Part shown: piece by piece, positions 56,218-64,000 of the stretch
Numbering within the stretch: the first letter of the stretch is position 1
Layout of the letters: each line of letters opens with the position of its first letter
NCBI GenBank assembly: GCA_004017535.1
Contig: SAJS01000001.1
Location: 868,001-932,000, forward strand
Source: Mesorhizobium sp.
Lineage (GTDB): Bacteria > Pseudomonadota > Alphaproteobacteria > Rhizobiales > Rhizobiaceae
Direction of reading: 5' to 3'
Length of the DNA stretch: 64,000 nucleotides
Translations under genes and position numbers: made by a program
Notes under the pieces: generated by a model
What the model was told of the DNA's origin: nothing
What the model saw: the letters and a program-made list of their open reading frames with translations, nothing else
Database searches by the model: none

Positions 56218-57494
56218 GAGGACTCCAACTCAGCCAGCGCATGCGGGCGCTGGTCCTGGATGTCGCTGAAGGAGCGGAAGGAGGCGAGGTAGTGCTCATG
56301 CGCGCGCTCCCAGGCGAGGTCGTCGGGTTCGCCCCAGAGTTCGCGATAGCTGGGCGAGCTCGGATAGGGGTAGAGCGGCACGGGCTCGTTCGCCCAGACG
56401 CCGTAATCGATGAGGTGCTTGCGCCAATAGTCCACCAGCGCCGGGTCGTCCTCGACCACGCCGATCAGATTGGCCTGGACGAAAGGCACGTTGCGGCGGG
56501 CGTCGATGAGCAGCGCTGCGAGGTCCTCAGTGTCGAGGCGGCAGCGCTTGGCAAGCATCGCGCGGCCCTCGACGGTCAGGCTTTCAAGGCCTGCTTCGAT
56601 CGAGACGCAGCCTGCCGCGCCGAGCAGCTCGAGCAGTTCCGGCTTCCACAGATCGATGCGCGTCTGGACGCCGAATTGGACGTCGCGATCGACCAGCGCC
56701 TCCAGCAGCGCTTTCTGCGGCAGGAAGATCTCGTCGATGAAATAGATGTAGCCGACGCCTTGCGCGATCAGCCCGTCGATCTCGGCGACGATGGCATCGT
56801 GCTTCCTGCGCCTATAGGCATCGCGAAAATCGATCTTGGCGCAGAAGCTGCAATTGTAAGGGCAGCCGCGCGACGCCTCCACCTCGGCGCCGGCGCCCTT
56901 CTGGACGGTATCGAACCTATGGTGGTGGTGGCCATGCGCCGCGATCCAGTCGGACGGCCAGCTGAGCGCCGGATGATCGACGAACGGACTGGCATGAACG
57001 CCGCCATAGCAGGCGAGACCCTCGCCCTGGAGGCGGGCCGTATGCGCGACCTTGCTCCAGTCGCCTTGCCGCGCGAGCTCAGCCACGACCTCTTCGCATT
57101 CGCCGCGCACGACGACATCGACGCCGAGCTTGCGCAAGGTGGGAGCTGGCGTCGCCGAGCCGTGCGGTCCGACCGCCACGGTGCGTCCGCCGCGCCTGGC
57201 GAGATGATTGAGGAATTCCCCAGGAACACGCAGTTCCGGCGGCGCGCAGCGCCAGAACAGGTAAGTCGGCGCGGTGGTTACGACTGTCATGTCTGGCGCG
57301 AAAGCCGCCACACGCTCGGCAAGAGCCGCGTTGTCGAGGCTTTGCAGCAAGCCGTCCAGCATCAGGACGTCGTGCCCGTCGGCTTCCAGCATTGCCTTCG
57401 AATAGCCGAGCTCCAGCGGCAGATGCGGCTGCCGGCAGCCGAAATAGATGCTGTGCTCATACGTCCAGAACGGATTGACCAGGGCGACTTTCAT
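56202..57494 (-). CDS. B12-binding-type radical SAM protein
   Basis: The 430-residue protein has an N-terminal cobalamin-binding-like Rossmann domain (about 1-140) and a radical SAM domain with CPYNCSFC (Cys211, Cys215, Cys218). A His-rich HGHHHHR lies just before. The AGLESLT segment and the PYPSSPSYREL end match the TIGR04295-type family found with glycosyltransferases. Likely a methylase or C-C bond former acting on a sugar or lipid. ATG 57494 overlaps the epimerase stop by ATGA. Confidence 0.88.
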   Translation of the reverse strand: MKVALVNPFWTYEHSIYFGCRQPHLPLELGYSKAMLEADGHDVLMLDGLLQSLDNAALAERVAAFAPDMTVVTTAPTYLFWRCAPPELRVPGEFLNHLARRGGRTVAVGPHGSATPAPTLRKLGVDVVVRGECEEVVAELARQGDWSKVAHTARLQGEGLACYGGVHASPFVDHPALSWPSDWIAAHGHHHHRFDTVQKGAGAEVEASRGCPYNCSFCAKIDFRDAYRRRKHDAIVAEIDGLIAQGVGYIYFIDEIFLPQKALLEALVDRDVQFGVQTRIDLWKPELLELLGAAGCVSIEAGLESLTVEGRAMLAKRCRLDTEDLAALLIDARRNVPFVQANLIGVVEDDPALVDYWRKHLIDYGVWANEPVPLYPYPSSPSYRELWGEPDDLAWERAHEHYLASFRSFSDIQDQRPHALAELESSCCNH

Positions 57495-58564
57495 GCGACG
57501 TACCTCGTGGCTTCGGGGCGCGATTGGAGCCGATGCCGCAGCAGCCAGCTGGCGAGATCGCAGATGCCTTCGCGCCACGGGACATGCGCCTGCCAGCCGA
57601 TCGCGGCTTGCAGCTTGCGCGTGTCGGCGACGAAGTAGGGTTGATCGCCGATGCGCTCGTGGTCGTGGCGGATCGTGATGTCGCTGCCGGTCATGTCGGC
57701 GATCTCCGCCAGCAGCACGCGCAGGCTGACCGCGTTGCGCGGGCCGCCGCCCAGATTGAACGCCTGGCCCTTGACGTCCTCGATCCTGGCCAACAGGCCG
57801 CGATAGGCGGCAACCGCATCGGAAACATGCAGGATGTCGCGCACCTGCCGGCCGTCGCCGTAAATGGTGATCGGCTGGCTGGACAAGGCACTCAGAAGAA
57901 AATGCGCGACCCAGCCCTGGTCCTCGGTGCCGAATTGGCGCGGCCCGTAGATGCAGCTCATGCGCAGCACCGCCGTCGGCAGCCCATAGGACTTGGAATA
58001 GTCGAGCACATACTGGTCCGCCGCGCCCTTCGAGCAGCCATAGGGCGTGCAGAAATCAAGGCCGACCTTCTCAGCGACGCCGCTCGTCCGCACCTGCTCG
58101 TCGAGTGGTTCATAGTGATCGTCCGCTTGGCGCACCGCGATCTGCGGCAGGCTGCCATAGACCTTGTTGGTGCTGGCGAACACCACGGGAGTTCCGCTGC
58201 CGCGAGCCGCTTCCAGGACGTTGAACGTGCCCTTGAGGTTGATGTCGAAGTCTTCAGCAGGATCGGTCAGGCTGGTCGTCACGGCTGTTTGAGCGGCCAG
58301 ATGGAAAATCGCTTTGGCCGGCGCCAGTGCGGTGGCCAACGCGCTCAGATCGCGAATGTCAACGATCTCGGCGATCAGCCGCTCGCCGTGCTTTTGCGCC
58401 AGCCAATCGAGATTCTGCTCGACGCCTGGACGGCTGAGATTGTCGACGACCAGGACTATTTCCCCGTCGGACAGCAGGCTGTCGGCCAGGTTGGAGCCGA
58501 TGAAGCCGCTGCCGCCGATAACGGCCACGGGCGCCTGCCGTGCGTGGCGGTGCGTTTTGGTCAT
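57491..58564 (-). CDS. NAD-dependent nucleotide-sugar epimerase (CDP-paratose/GDP-mannose type)
   Basis: The 357-residue extended SDR has GGSGFIG at 17-23, STNKVYGSLPQ at 131-141 and the catalytic Tyr175 and Lys179 in YGCSKGAAD. The STNKVYG motif recalls CDP-paratose 2-epimerase. LSSQPITIYGDGRQVRDIL is typical of the subclass. ATG 58564 overlaps the upstream stop. Confidence 0.86.
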   Translation of the reverse strand: MTKTHRHARQAPVAVIGGSGFIGSNLADSLLSDGEIVLVVDNLSRPGVEQNLDWLAQKHGERLIAEIVDIRDLSALATALAPAKAIFHLAAQTAVTTSLTDPAEDFDINLKGTFNVLEAARGSGTPVVFASTNKVYGSLPQIAVRQADDHYEPLDEQVRTSGVAEKVGLDFCTPYGCSKGAADQYVLDYSKSYGLPTAVLRMSCIYGPRQFGTEDQGWVAHFLLSALSSQPITIYGDGRQVRDILHVSDAVAAYRGLLARIEDVKGQAFNLGGGPRNAVSLRVLLAEIADMTGSDITIRHDHERIGDQPYFVADTRKLQAAIGWQAHVPWREGICDLASWLLRHRLQSRPEATRYVA

Positions 58565-59667
58565 GAGACCAATCCTCGCTCTTCCAGCTCGCGCCGCATG
58601 TCGGCACCCCGGTCGATCACGACGCTGTTGCGAACCCAGGCGGCGAATTCGCCGAGCGAATTTTCCAGACGATGCTTGGGCTCGAAGCCGAGCAGCTCGC
58701 GCGCCTTGGCAATGTCGGCGAAGCAATTGCGGATATCGCCGGAGCGCGCCTTGCCGAGGATTTCGGGCGGGCGCTTGGGAATACCCATCGCCCTGGCAAG
58801 CAGGCGGGCCACTTCGCTGATCGAATAGGCGTGGCCGCTGCCGATGTTGATGGCATGTCCGGCGGCCTGGCGCTGTTCCAGCGCCAGCCGGAACGCGGTG
58901 GCGACGTCGCGCACATGCACGAAGTCGCGCTTCTGCTCGCCGTCCTCGAAGATCGTCGGCCGCTTGCCGTTGGCCAGGCGCGAGGCGAAGTTGGCGAGAA
59001 CGCCGGTATAGGGATTGGAAAGCGCCTGTCCGGCGCCGAAGACGTTGAAGAGGCGCAGCGCCACCGCGTCGATTCCATAGGCCTGGCCGAAGATCAGCAC
59101 CGCGCGCTCCTGCGCGTATTTCGTCAGCGCGTAGATCGAGGCGAGATCCGGCCGCTTCTCCTCGTCGGTCGGAACCGGCGACAGGGCCTCGCCCGATGCC
59201 GATCTGAGATCCCACAAGCCGTCCTTGATATCAGTGGGCTTGCGGCGCGCATTGTCGATCCGCTCGCCGTCCGCAGTTCGGTAAAGACCTTCGCCATAGA
59301 TGCTCATGGAGGATGCCACGACGATCCGTTCGACCGGCTTCTTGATCAGCGCCTCGAGCAGCACCGCCGTGCCGAGATCGTTGGTGCCGACATAGCGGGC
59401 GATCTCGTACATCGACTGGCCGACGCCGACCTCGGCCGCCAGGTGGATGACCGCGTCGACATCAGCAACCGCCTCGGCGACCGCATCGCGATCGCGCACG
59501 TCGCCTTTGATCAGCTCGGCTCCGGTGGGAAGGTTGATGGCTTCGGCGCCGTGCACCTGGTCGACAAGCGCATCGAGCAGGCGCACGCGATAACCATGGT
59601 CGGCGAGCTCCTGGGCGACGTGGCGGCCGATGAAGCCGCAACCTCCCGTAACCAATACTCGTTTCAC
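58561..59667 (-). CDS. NAD-dependent nucleotide-sugar epimerase (rhamnose 4-epimerase type)
   Basis: The 368-residue extended SDR has GGCGFIG at 8-14, SSMSIYGEG near 119-127 and Tyr179/Lys183 in IYALTKYAQE. An insert of about 40 residues between motifs and FEDGEQKRDFVHV are like dTDP-L-rhamnose 4-epimerase. GTG 59667 with GGGAG upstream is the start. First gene of operon B; an EcfG-type promoter lies 36 bp upstream. Confidence 0.87.
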   Translation of the reverse strand: MKRVLVTGGCGFIGRHVAQELADHGYRVRLLDALVDQVHGAEAINLPTGAELIKGDVRDRDAVAEAVADVDAVIHLAAEVGVGQSMYEIARYVGTNDLGTAVLLEALIKKPVERIVVASSMSIYGEGLYRTADGERIDNARRKPTDIKDGLWDLRSASGEALSPVPTDEEKRPDLASIYALTKYAQERAVLIFGQAYGIDAVALRLFNVFGAGQALSNPYTGVLANFASRLANGKRPTIFEDGEQKRDFVHVRDVATAFRLALEQRQAAGHAINIGSGHAYSISEVARLLARAMGIPKRPPEILGKARSGDIRNCFADIAKARELLGFEPKHRLENSLGEFAAWVRNSVVIDRGADMRRELEERGLVS

Positions 59668-59702
59668 GATGACTCCCTTGCGGATTTTGCTTCGGCGCCC
59701 CG

Positions 59703-59727
59703 AACTGCGCGCTAAAAGGTTTGTTCC
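59703..59727 (-). promoter_or_regulatory. EcfG-type promoter of glycan operon B
   Basis: On the minus strand GGAAC (59727-59723), 16 bases, AGTT (59706-59703), 36 bp before GTG 59667. Confidence 0.6.
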
Positions 59728-59792
59728 CTGCATCAACAAAGTTCCCGCCGCGGGAGCTCACGCAGCTCGAACAAGGGCTGGTGCAGCCTGCT

Positions 59793-59817
59793 GGAACATT
59801 GCCTGTTGGCTGCTGTT
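59793..59817 (+). promoter_or_regulatory. EcfG-type promoter
   Basis: GGAAC (59793-59797), 16 bases, TGTT (59814-59817), 41 bp before ATG 59858. It is divergent from the operon B promoter. Confidence 0.7.
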
Positions 59818-59857
59818 AGGACCGCTCAACAACCCCCGCTGCGAGAAAGGGAAATCC

Positions 59858-60130
59858 ATGTCCGAGGCCAAGACCACCACCAATCACGACGAGATCCGGA
59901 AATGGGTGGAAGAACGCGATGGCCAGCCGGCCGTCGTTCGCACGAAAGGCAAGGGCGGCATTCTGCGCATCGATTTCGGCGAGCCCGAAGACACGCTGGA
60001 ACCGATCGAGTGGGACGAATTCTTCCGCATTTTCGACGAGAACGACCTCGCCTTCCTGCATCAGGATGAAGCCGGCGGCGGCGGAACGAGCCGCTTCAAC
60101 AAATTCGTCGAGCGCAGCCAGAAGGACTAG
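59858..60130 (+). CDS. Conserved small acidic protein
   Basis: The 90-residue soluble protein MSEAKTTTNHDEIRKWVEER has a core WVEERDGQPAVVRTKG and ends FNKFVERSQKD. Homologues occur in Rhizobiales and are sometimes misnamed glucan branching enzyme. It looks like a small DNA- or stress-linked protein, but no function is established. AAAGGGAA precedes ATG 59858 and an EcfG-type promoter is upstream. Confidence 0.75.
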   Translation: MSEAKTTTNHDEIRKWVEERDGQPAVVRTKGKGGILRIDFGEPEDTLEPIEWDEFFRIFDENDLAFLHQDEAGGGGTSRFNKFVERSQKD

Positions 60131-60232
60131 AGCAATTCCAGGAAAAGTGTGGAGCGGTTTTCCGTCCGGAATCGCGTAAAAACAAACACTTAGAGCGGTT
60201 CGGCGATTCCGTGAAACGCTGAACCGCTCTAG
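60127..60232. repeat. Two-hairpin intergenic repeat, copy C
   Basis: Starts at the stop of the previous gene: CTAGAGCAATTCCAGG, then AAAAGTGTGGAGCGGTTTT, a GGAATCGCGT arm, the linker AAAAACAAACACT and the hairpin TAGAGCGGTT/AACCGCTCTA. It is the direct counterpart of copy B in reverse. Confidence 0.85.
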
Positions 60233-60327
60233 GGGGTCGAGAAGCTTGCGTCGTGGCGCCGTTGGAGAGAGGAGGCGTGCAACGGCGCCGCGGCAGGCGG
60301 TCAGGCTGCCGCATTTGTTCGTGCCGC

Positions 60328-60567
60328 TTAGTCGAGCGGCTTGTCCGTCGGCCTGGGTGTCGGCCCGGTCTGGCGCCGCCGGCCGGCGTTGCGGTTTGCA
60401 ACAGGATTGTCGAGCGGCGAGGTCGAGGGCTCCCGTGCGCCTGAGGTCTTCGGGGCCGTCGGCGCCGCGCCCGCATCGCTGTCCTGCCCATCGCGATGCG
60501 GATGCGGAAGCCCCCCGGGATCGGGCGACTTCACCGCGGGCTTGGACAGGTCTTTCGGTTCAGCCAT
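60328..60567 (-). CDS. Pro-rich disordered small protein
   Basis: This 79-residue product starts MAEPKDLSKPAVKSPDPGG and is rich in Pro, Ser and charged residues, so probably disordered. GGAAGGG lies before ATG 60567. No family recognised. It follows the repeat and lies behind the dehydrogenase gene on the same strand. Confidence 0.5.
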   Translation of the reverse strand: MAEPKDLSKPAVKSPDPGGLPHPHRDGQDSDAGAAPTAPKTSGAREPSTSPLDNPVANRNAGRRRQTGPTPRPTDKPLD

Positions 60568-60608
60568 TTTCGAACCCTTCCTCGTTCAGCCGTTCGCTAT
60601 CCGCGCGA

Positions 60609-61787
60609 TCAGCCATGCGGGCGCATCACCACTTTGATGCAGCCGTCCTGCTTGTCGCGGAATGTCTTGTAGAGATCCGGTCCTTCCTCCAGACCGGCGC
60701 GATGGGTGATGACGAAGGACGGGTCGATCTCGCCGCTCTCGACCTTACGCAACAGCGGCTCGAGGTAGCGGTGGGTGTGGGTCTGGCCCATGCGGAATGT
60801 CAGGCCCTTGTTCATAGCCGCGCCGAACGGAATGTGATCCACGAGGCCGATATAGACGCCGGGCACCGAGATCGTGCCGCCCTTGCGGCAGCAATAGATT
60901 GCCTCGCGCAGCACATGCGGCCGGTCGGTGCCGAGATAGACGGTGGCCTTGGCCTTATCGAGCATGGAATCGGACGTTGCGGTGGCATCGGCCTCGGTGC
61001 CGACGCAGTCTATGCAACTGTCAGGGCCGCGACCGTCGGTCATGGCCATGAGGGCATCGTAAATATCGGAATTGCTGAAATCGAGGGTCTCCGCCTTGCC
61101 GTAGTCGCGCGCCATGGCGAGCCGTTCCGGCACCTTGTCGATGGCGATGACGCGGCCGGCGCCGAGCATCCAGGCGCTCTGGATGGCGAACTGCCCGACC
61201 GGCCCGCAGCCCCAGATGGCGACAGTGTCGCCTTCCTGGATACCGGCGTTCTCGGCCGCCATGTAGCCGGTGGGGAAGATATCGGAGAGGAACAGCACCT
61301 GCTCGTCATCCATGCCGTCGGGCACCTTGATCGGGCCGACATCGGCAAAGGGCACGCGCAGATACTCGGCCTGTCCTCCCCAGTAGCCGCCGACCAGATG
61401 CGAATAGCCGAACAGGCCCGCGGGCGACTGGCCCATCACCTTGGCGGCCTGCTCGGCGTTGGGGTTCGAGCGGTCGCAGAGCGAGAACAGGCCGTTCTGG
61501 CAGAACCAGCACTCGCCGCACGAGATGTTGAAGGGGACCACGACGCGATCGCCCTTCTTGAACTTCGTGTGAGCGCGGCCGACTTCCACCACTTCGCCCA
61601 TGGTCTCGTGGCCCAGCACGTCGCCCGATTTCATCGTCGGCATGTAGCCGTCCATCAGATGCAGGTCCGAGCCGCATATGGCGCAGCACGTGACCTTGAT
61701 GATGATGTCGCGATCGTTCTCGATCGCCGGGTCGGCGACCTGGTCGCAACGAATGTCGCCTTTGCCATGCCAGGTCAGGGCTTTCAT
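60609..61787 (-). CDS. Zinc-dependent dehydrogenase (FdhA-like)
   Basis: This 392-residue medium-chain dehydrogenase resembles glutathione-independent formaldehyde dehydrogenase. Catalytic Cys38 and His60-Glu61 are present, and the structural zinc site has Cys90, Cys93, Cys96 and Cys104. [17 protein letters not shown] is the NAD domain. AAAGGAAC precedes ATG 61787. An EcfG-type promoter lies 45 bp upstream. It may detoxify aldehydes under stress. Confidence 0.9.
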   Translation of the reverse strand: MKALTWHGKGDIRCDQVADPAIENDRDIIIKVTCCAICGSDLHLMDGYMPTMKSGDVLGHETMGEVVEVGRAHTKFKKGDRVVVPFNISCGECWFCQNGLFSLCDRSNPNAEQAAKVMGQSPAGLFGYSHLVGGYWGGQAEYLRVPFADVGPIKVPDGMDDEQVLFLSDIFPTGYMAAENAGIQEGDTVAIWGCGPVGQFAIQSAWMLGAGRVIAIDKVPERLAMARDYGKAETLDFSNSDIYDALMAMTDGRGPDSCIDCVGTEADATATSDSMLDKAKATVYLGTDRPHVLREAIYCCRKGGTISVPGVYIGLVDHIPFGAAMNKGLTFRMGQTHTHRYLEPLLRKVESGEIDPSFVITHRAGLEEGPDLYKTFRDKQDGCIKVVMRPHG

Positions 61788-61831
61788 CGGTTGTTCCTTT
61801 GGGTTGTCGATCTTTAGCGGGCTACGGGCCG

Positions 61832-61856
61832 AACTGGCGCTGGGCGGGAATGTTCC
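61832..61856 (-). promoter_or_regulatory. EcfG-type promoter
   Basis: On the minus strand GGAAC (61856-61852), 16 bases, AGTT (61835-61832), 45 bp before ATG 61787. Confidence 0.65.
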
Positions 61857-61875
61857 CGGATCAGAGCCCGCGTTT

Positions 61876-62661
61876 TCAGCCATTCTTCGCAGAACCCGTT
61901 TCGGCCATGTTGCGGTGCTGTTCGGCCAGCGTGCCCGCCGGTGTGACATGGGCCGCGGCGGCTTGCATCTTGTTCTTCCAGCCGCTGACCACCTGCTCCT
62001 CGCCGGCCATCAAGGCGTCGTAGCCGTCGCTGGCCACATCGGCGGGATTGTCCTTCTCTTGCACCCCGATTTCGGTATCCATCATGCGGGCGCGCTCGAA
62101 GAAGCGCGTCTGCGTGGCGCCCGGCATCAGCACGGTGACGCTCACGCCGCTGTCCTTCAGCTCGTGGCGCAGCGCGATGGCGAAGGAATCGATGAAGGCC
62201 TTGGTGCCGTTATAGACCGCCTGGAACGTGCCTGGCGTGAAGCCGGCGATCGAGCCTGTGAACAGGATCCGGCCGCGACCGCGTCCGACCATCTTGCGGC
62301 CGAGCCGATGGGCCAAATAGACCGTGCCGGTGATGTTGGTGTCGATGACACGGCGTGCCTCGTTCCAGTCCTGCTCGATAAAGCCTCTCCCCAAACCACG
62401 TCCGGCATTGAGGAGCAGAAGATCGATGTCGCGGTCGCCGATCTCGGCGATCAATTTGTCGGCGCCGTCCTCGCTTGCAAGGTCGGGCTCCACCGCGTCG
62501 ACCGACACGCCATGCGATCGGAGCGCCTCCGCCGCCTGCTCGATGGCCGGCTCATCGGCGACGATGACCAGATCGTAGCCGTCCTTGGCACAGAGTTTCG
62601 CAAGCTCCTTGCCGATGCCGCTCGAGGCGCCGGTGACGACCGCCAGTTTCCCGTTTCCCAT
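61876..62661 (-). CDS. Short-chain dehydrogenase/reductase
   Basis: This 261-residue classical SDR has TGASSGIG at 10-17, catalytic Ser137, Tyr150 and Lys154, and LLLLNAGRG. Substrate unknown. AGGAGG precedes ATG 62661 and an EcfG-type promoter is 26 bp upstream. Confidence 0.9.
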   Translation of the reverse strand: MGNGKLAVVTGASSGIGKELAKLCAKDGYDLVIVADEPAIEQAAEALRSHGVSVDAVEPDLASEDGADKLIAEIGDRDIDLLLLNAGRGLGRGFIEQDWNEARRVIDTNITGTVYLAHRLGRKMVGRGRGRILFTGSIAGFTPGTFQAVYNGTKAFIDSFAIALRHELKDSGVSVTVLMPGATQTRFFERARMMDTEIGVQEKDNPADVASDGYDALMAGEEQVVSGWKNKMQAAAAHVTPAGTLAEQHRNMAETGSAKNG

Positions 62662-62686
62662 TCGATCCTCCTGAGTGGTTCGGCCG

Positions 62687-62711
62687 AACATCCGGTTGCA
62701 CCGAATGTTCC
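62687..62711 (-). promoter_or_regulatory. EcfG-type promoter
   Basis: On the minus strand GGAAC (62711-62707), 16 bases, TGTT (62690-62687). It serves the SDR gene. Confidence 0.7.
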
Positions 62712-62761
62712 TTGGGATCGGAGGATTTCAGCACGCCGAAACTGCAATGCCTTTGGCCGAG

Positions 62762-62787
62762 GGAACCGCGCGGGCGCTCCGGCTGTT
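62762..62787 (+). promoter_or_regulatory. EcfG-type promoter
   Basis: GGAAC (62762-62766), 17 bases, TGTT (62784-62787), 22 bp before ATG 62809. It is divergent from the SDR promoter. Confidence 0.7.
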
Positions 62788-62808
62788 GATCAGCAAGGAG
62801 CAATGGCC

Positions 62809-63015
62809 ATGGGACTCTTTTCCGACCTGAACAAGAAGCTGACCGAAAACCTCTATGCCCATGGCAGCTATCTGAGCGACCCGAGCGCCGACCTGCCGCG
62901 ACGGGTGGAGGAGACGGTCGATCTGCTGATGCCCTTCGTGAAGCCCGAAGCGCGGGAAACGGTGAAGCTGCAGATCCTCGGCATCATGCACGAGCACATC
63001 TTTGACGAGGAGTGA
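62809..63015 (+). CDS. Small conserved hypothetical protein
   Basis: The 68-residue product MGLFSDLNKKLTENLYAHGS is amphipathic-helical and ends HEHIFDEE. AAGGAG is eight bases before ATG 62809; ATG 62803 is too close. Its EcfG promoter suggests general-stress expression. Function unknown. Confidence 0.7.
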   Translation: MGLFSDLNKKLTENLYAHGSYLSDPSADLPRRVEETVDLLMPFVKPEARETVKLQILGIMHEHIFDEE

Positions 63016-63260
63016 CTCCGGCGATCGCTCGGTTATCCGGAGACACCAACCGTCAGGATGCTTTTCATTCCGAACGCCGGGATCTGTGCTGCTTTTCAGC
63101 TTCGCGCAGCACCCGCACAATGGCGTCCACTGGAGAGGAGTGCGTTGTAGGCTGTGTTTTCCAGCGCCACAAATGGCGAAACAAACTTCTCAAGCTCGGC
63201 ATCGCAATAACCTCCTTGCGCTATCAAACCTGGGACGGCGAATGATGTTCCCTTTCATGC

Positions 63261-63578
63261 CTAGCGGAAGGCCGCTGCGAACAGAAAGGCGACCGCGGCC
63301 AGGACAACCAGCGCTACGATGACCAGGACCGGTCCGTTTCTGCGCGGCTCGAGGTGTGGCGCGTTCTCCGGGGGTCGCATCGCGTTGGCAAAGCTCGCCT
63401 GATTGGTGAAGTTCGGTTCGCGCGGCTCGGCCGGCGCAGCGGACGTCGAGACAGCACCGGCTTCGGCGTCTGCTTCCTGCGGTGCCGCCGCCGGATCGAA
63501 TCCGGGTGTCTTGTCTTGTGTCCTGCCGGCCTGGATTTCGCCACGGGCCTCGGCGGGTGTACGTTCGTCAGGTGACAT
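63261..63578 (-). CDS. Tail-anchored membrane protein
   Basis: The 105-residue product has an Ala/Glu/Pro-rich, probably disordered N-terminal 80 residues and one C-terminal membrane helix (VLVIVALVVLAAVAFLFAA). GGAGG precedes ATG 63578 and an EcfG-type promoter lies 23 bp upstream. The 245 bases before it (63016-63260) show no gene. Confidence 0.65.
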   Translation of the reverse strand: MSPDERTPAEARGEIQAGRTQDKTPGFDPAAAPQEADAEAGAVSTSAAPAEPREPNFTNQASFANAMRPPENAPHLEPRRNGPVLVIVALVVLAAVAFLFAAAFR

Positions 63579-63600
63579 TCGGCGCCTCCTTTGCTCCCCA

Positions 63601-63625
63601 AACCTGCATCTGGCCCCGCTGTTCC
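63601..63625 (-). promoter_or_regulatory. EcfG-type promoter
   Basis: On the minus strand GGAAC (63625-63621), 16 bases, GGTT (63604-63601). It serves the tail-anchored protein gene. Confidence 0.65.
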
Positions 63626-63707
63626 AACCGCGCCTTCTTGAAACTCGGAGGGAACTTTCGGGACCAAGGCAGCTTTGTATTCTCGACACCAAGAGAAAGA
63701 GGCAGGG

Positions 63708-64000
63708 ATGCAAGTTCTCGACACGGCGATACATGCCAGCCCCGGAACTGTGACGGTCGAGTTTGTCGGCGAGGGCGGCGAAAAGATCGCTGTCACGATG
63801 GTCGTGTCCGACCCGTTGCTTGACCACGGCGCCCTTGTTGATCGCGCCAAAGAGTTGATGGTTCAGTGCGCGGCGTTCGGTGGCCTGCCTGCACAAGACA
63901 GCCGGCACGGGAACGCGAATGGCAGCCGGCCCGGCAGCGAGCCGCCAAGCGATACGGGCCAGGATCTCTACACATTCGAATATCGCGAGGGTGGCAGTGT
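63708..64000 (+). CDS. Hypothetical protein, cut by right edge
   Basis: ATG 63708 with AGAGGCAGGG upstream begins MQVLDTAIHASPGTVTVEF. The visible 97 residues are soluble, with an acidic middle and a Gly/Ser/Pro-rich tail, and the frame is open to the window end. A weak EcfG-like GGAAC at 63651 lacks a clear GTT. No family recognised. Confidence 0.55.
   Translation, partial: MQVLDTAIHASPGTVTVEFVGEGGEKIAVTMVVSDPLLDHGALVDRAKELMVQCAAFGGLPAQDSRHGNANGSRPGSEPPSDTGQDLYTFEYREGGS

Noticed and set aside
60246-61817. 523-codon plus-strand frame
   Set aside because: Antisense to the zinc dehydrogenase, whose zinc ligands and NAD motif are clear.

Overview
The window looks like chromosomal DNA of an alphaproteobacterium of the Mesorhizobium/Phyllobacteriaceae type. 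Coding DNA is dense and GC-rich. The gene set is rhizobial: fixNOQP, fixGHIS, fnrN and fixK, together with nirK, nirV and nnrS and overlapping ATGA-linked operons. The host is inferred from gene content and protein style only. I see no tRNA, rRNA, CRISPR array, insertion sequence or prophage.

Region 1 (1-36.4 kb) is a low-oxygen respiration and fermentation island. It holds the cbb3 oxidase operon fixNOQP (7.7-11.0 kb, minus) and its assembly operon fixGHIS (3.0-7.5 kb, minus). The divergent pair fnrN/hemN follows, then a denitrification block of nirK-nirV-truncated hemoglobin, pseudoazurin and nnrS. Next come phosphoketolase plus acetate kinase, fixK with a GNAT gene, an alcohol dehydrogenase, a DUF302/P1B-ATPase/thioredoxin-2 operon, a fused ADP-forming acyl-CoA synthetase/acetyltransferase, a cytochrome c, a universal stress protein and a cytochrome b561. 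The region is tied together by FNR/FixK-type boxes (TTGAT-N4-ATCAA), NnrR-type boxes (TTGCG-N4-CGCAA) and three hybrids of the two. Their spacing to start codons, mostly 55-90 bp, is that of class II Crp/Fnr promoters. The nnrR gene itself survives only as a fused N- and C-terminal remnant beside nnrS, although the boxes remain.

Region 2 (36.7-40.2 kb) holds an APC-type permease interrupted by an in-frame TAG, an EcfG-like ECF sigma factor and three small proteins.

Region 3 (40.2-59.7 kb) is a roughly 19 kb glycan-biosynthesis locus. Two long minus-strand operons flank one plus-strand gene. Operon A (48.6 to 40.3 kb) encodes inositol-phosphate synthase, a histidine phosphatase, a CgeB-like glycosyltransferase, a sugar nucleotidyltransferase, a methyltransferase, a clan GH-A-like glycosidase with apparently permuted strand order, a GT4, a CelD-like GNAT and a second methyltransferase. 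Operon B (59.7 to 50.7 kb) encodes two epimerases, a B12-type radical SAM protein, a GT4, three CgeB-like glycosyltransferases and a UDP-glucuronate-decarboxylase-like enzyme. The gene between them joins a phosphoribosyltransferase-like module to a possible kinase-like module. I do not recognise a described product for this locus. It is the best candidate here for an undescribed system.

Region 4 (59.8-64 kb) carries stress-type genes: small hydrophilic proteins, a zinc dehydrogenase, an SDR and a tail-anchored protein. Ten sites matching the EcfG general-stress promoter (GGAAC-N16/17-nGTT) precede small genes in regions 2-4 and also the first genes of glycan operons A and B. This suggests the glycan locus belongs to the general stress response. 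A two-hairpin intergenic repeat of about 105 bp occurs three times, at 1.03, 32.6 and 60.1 kb.
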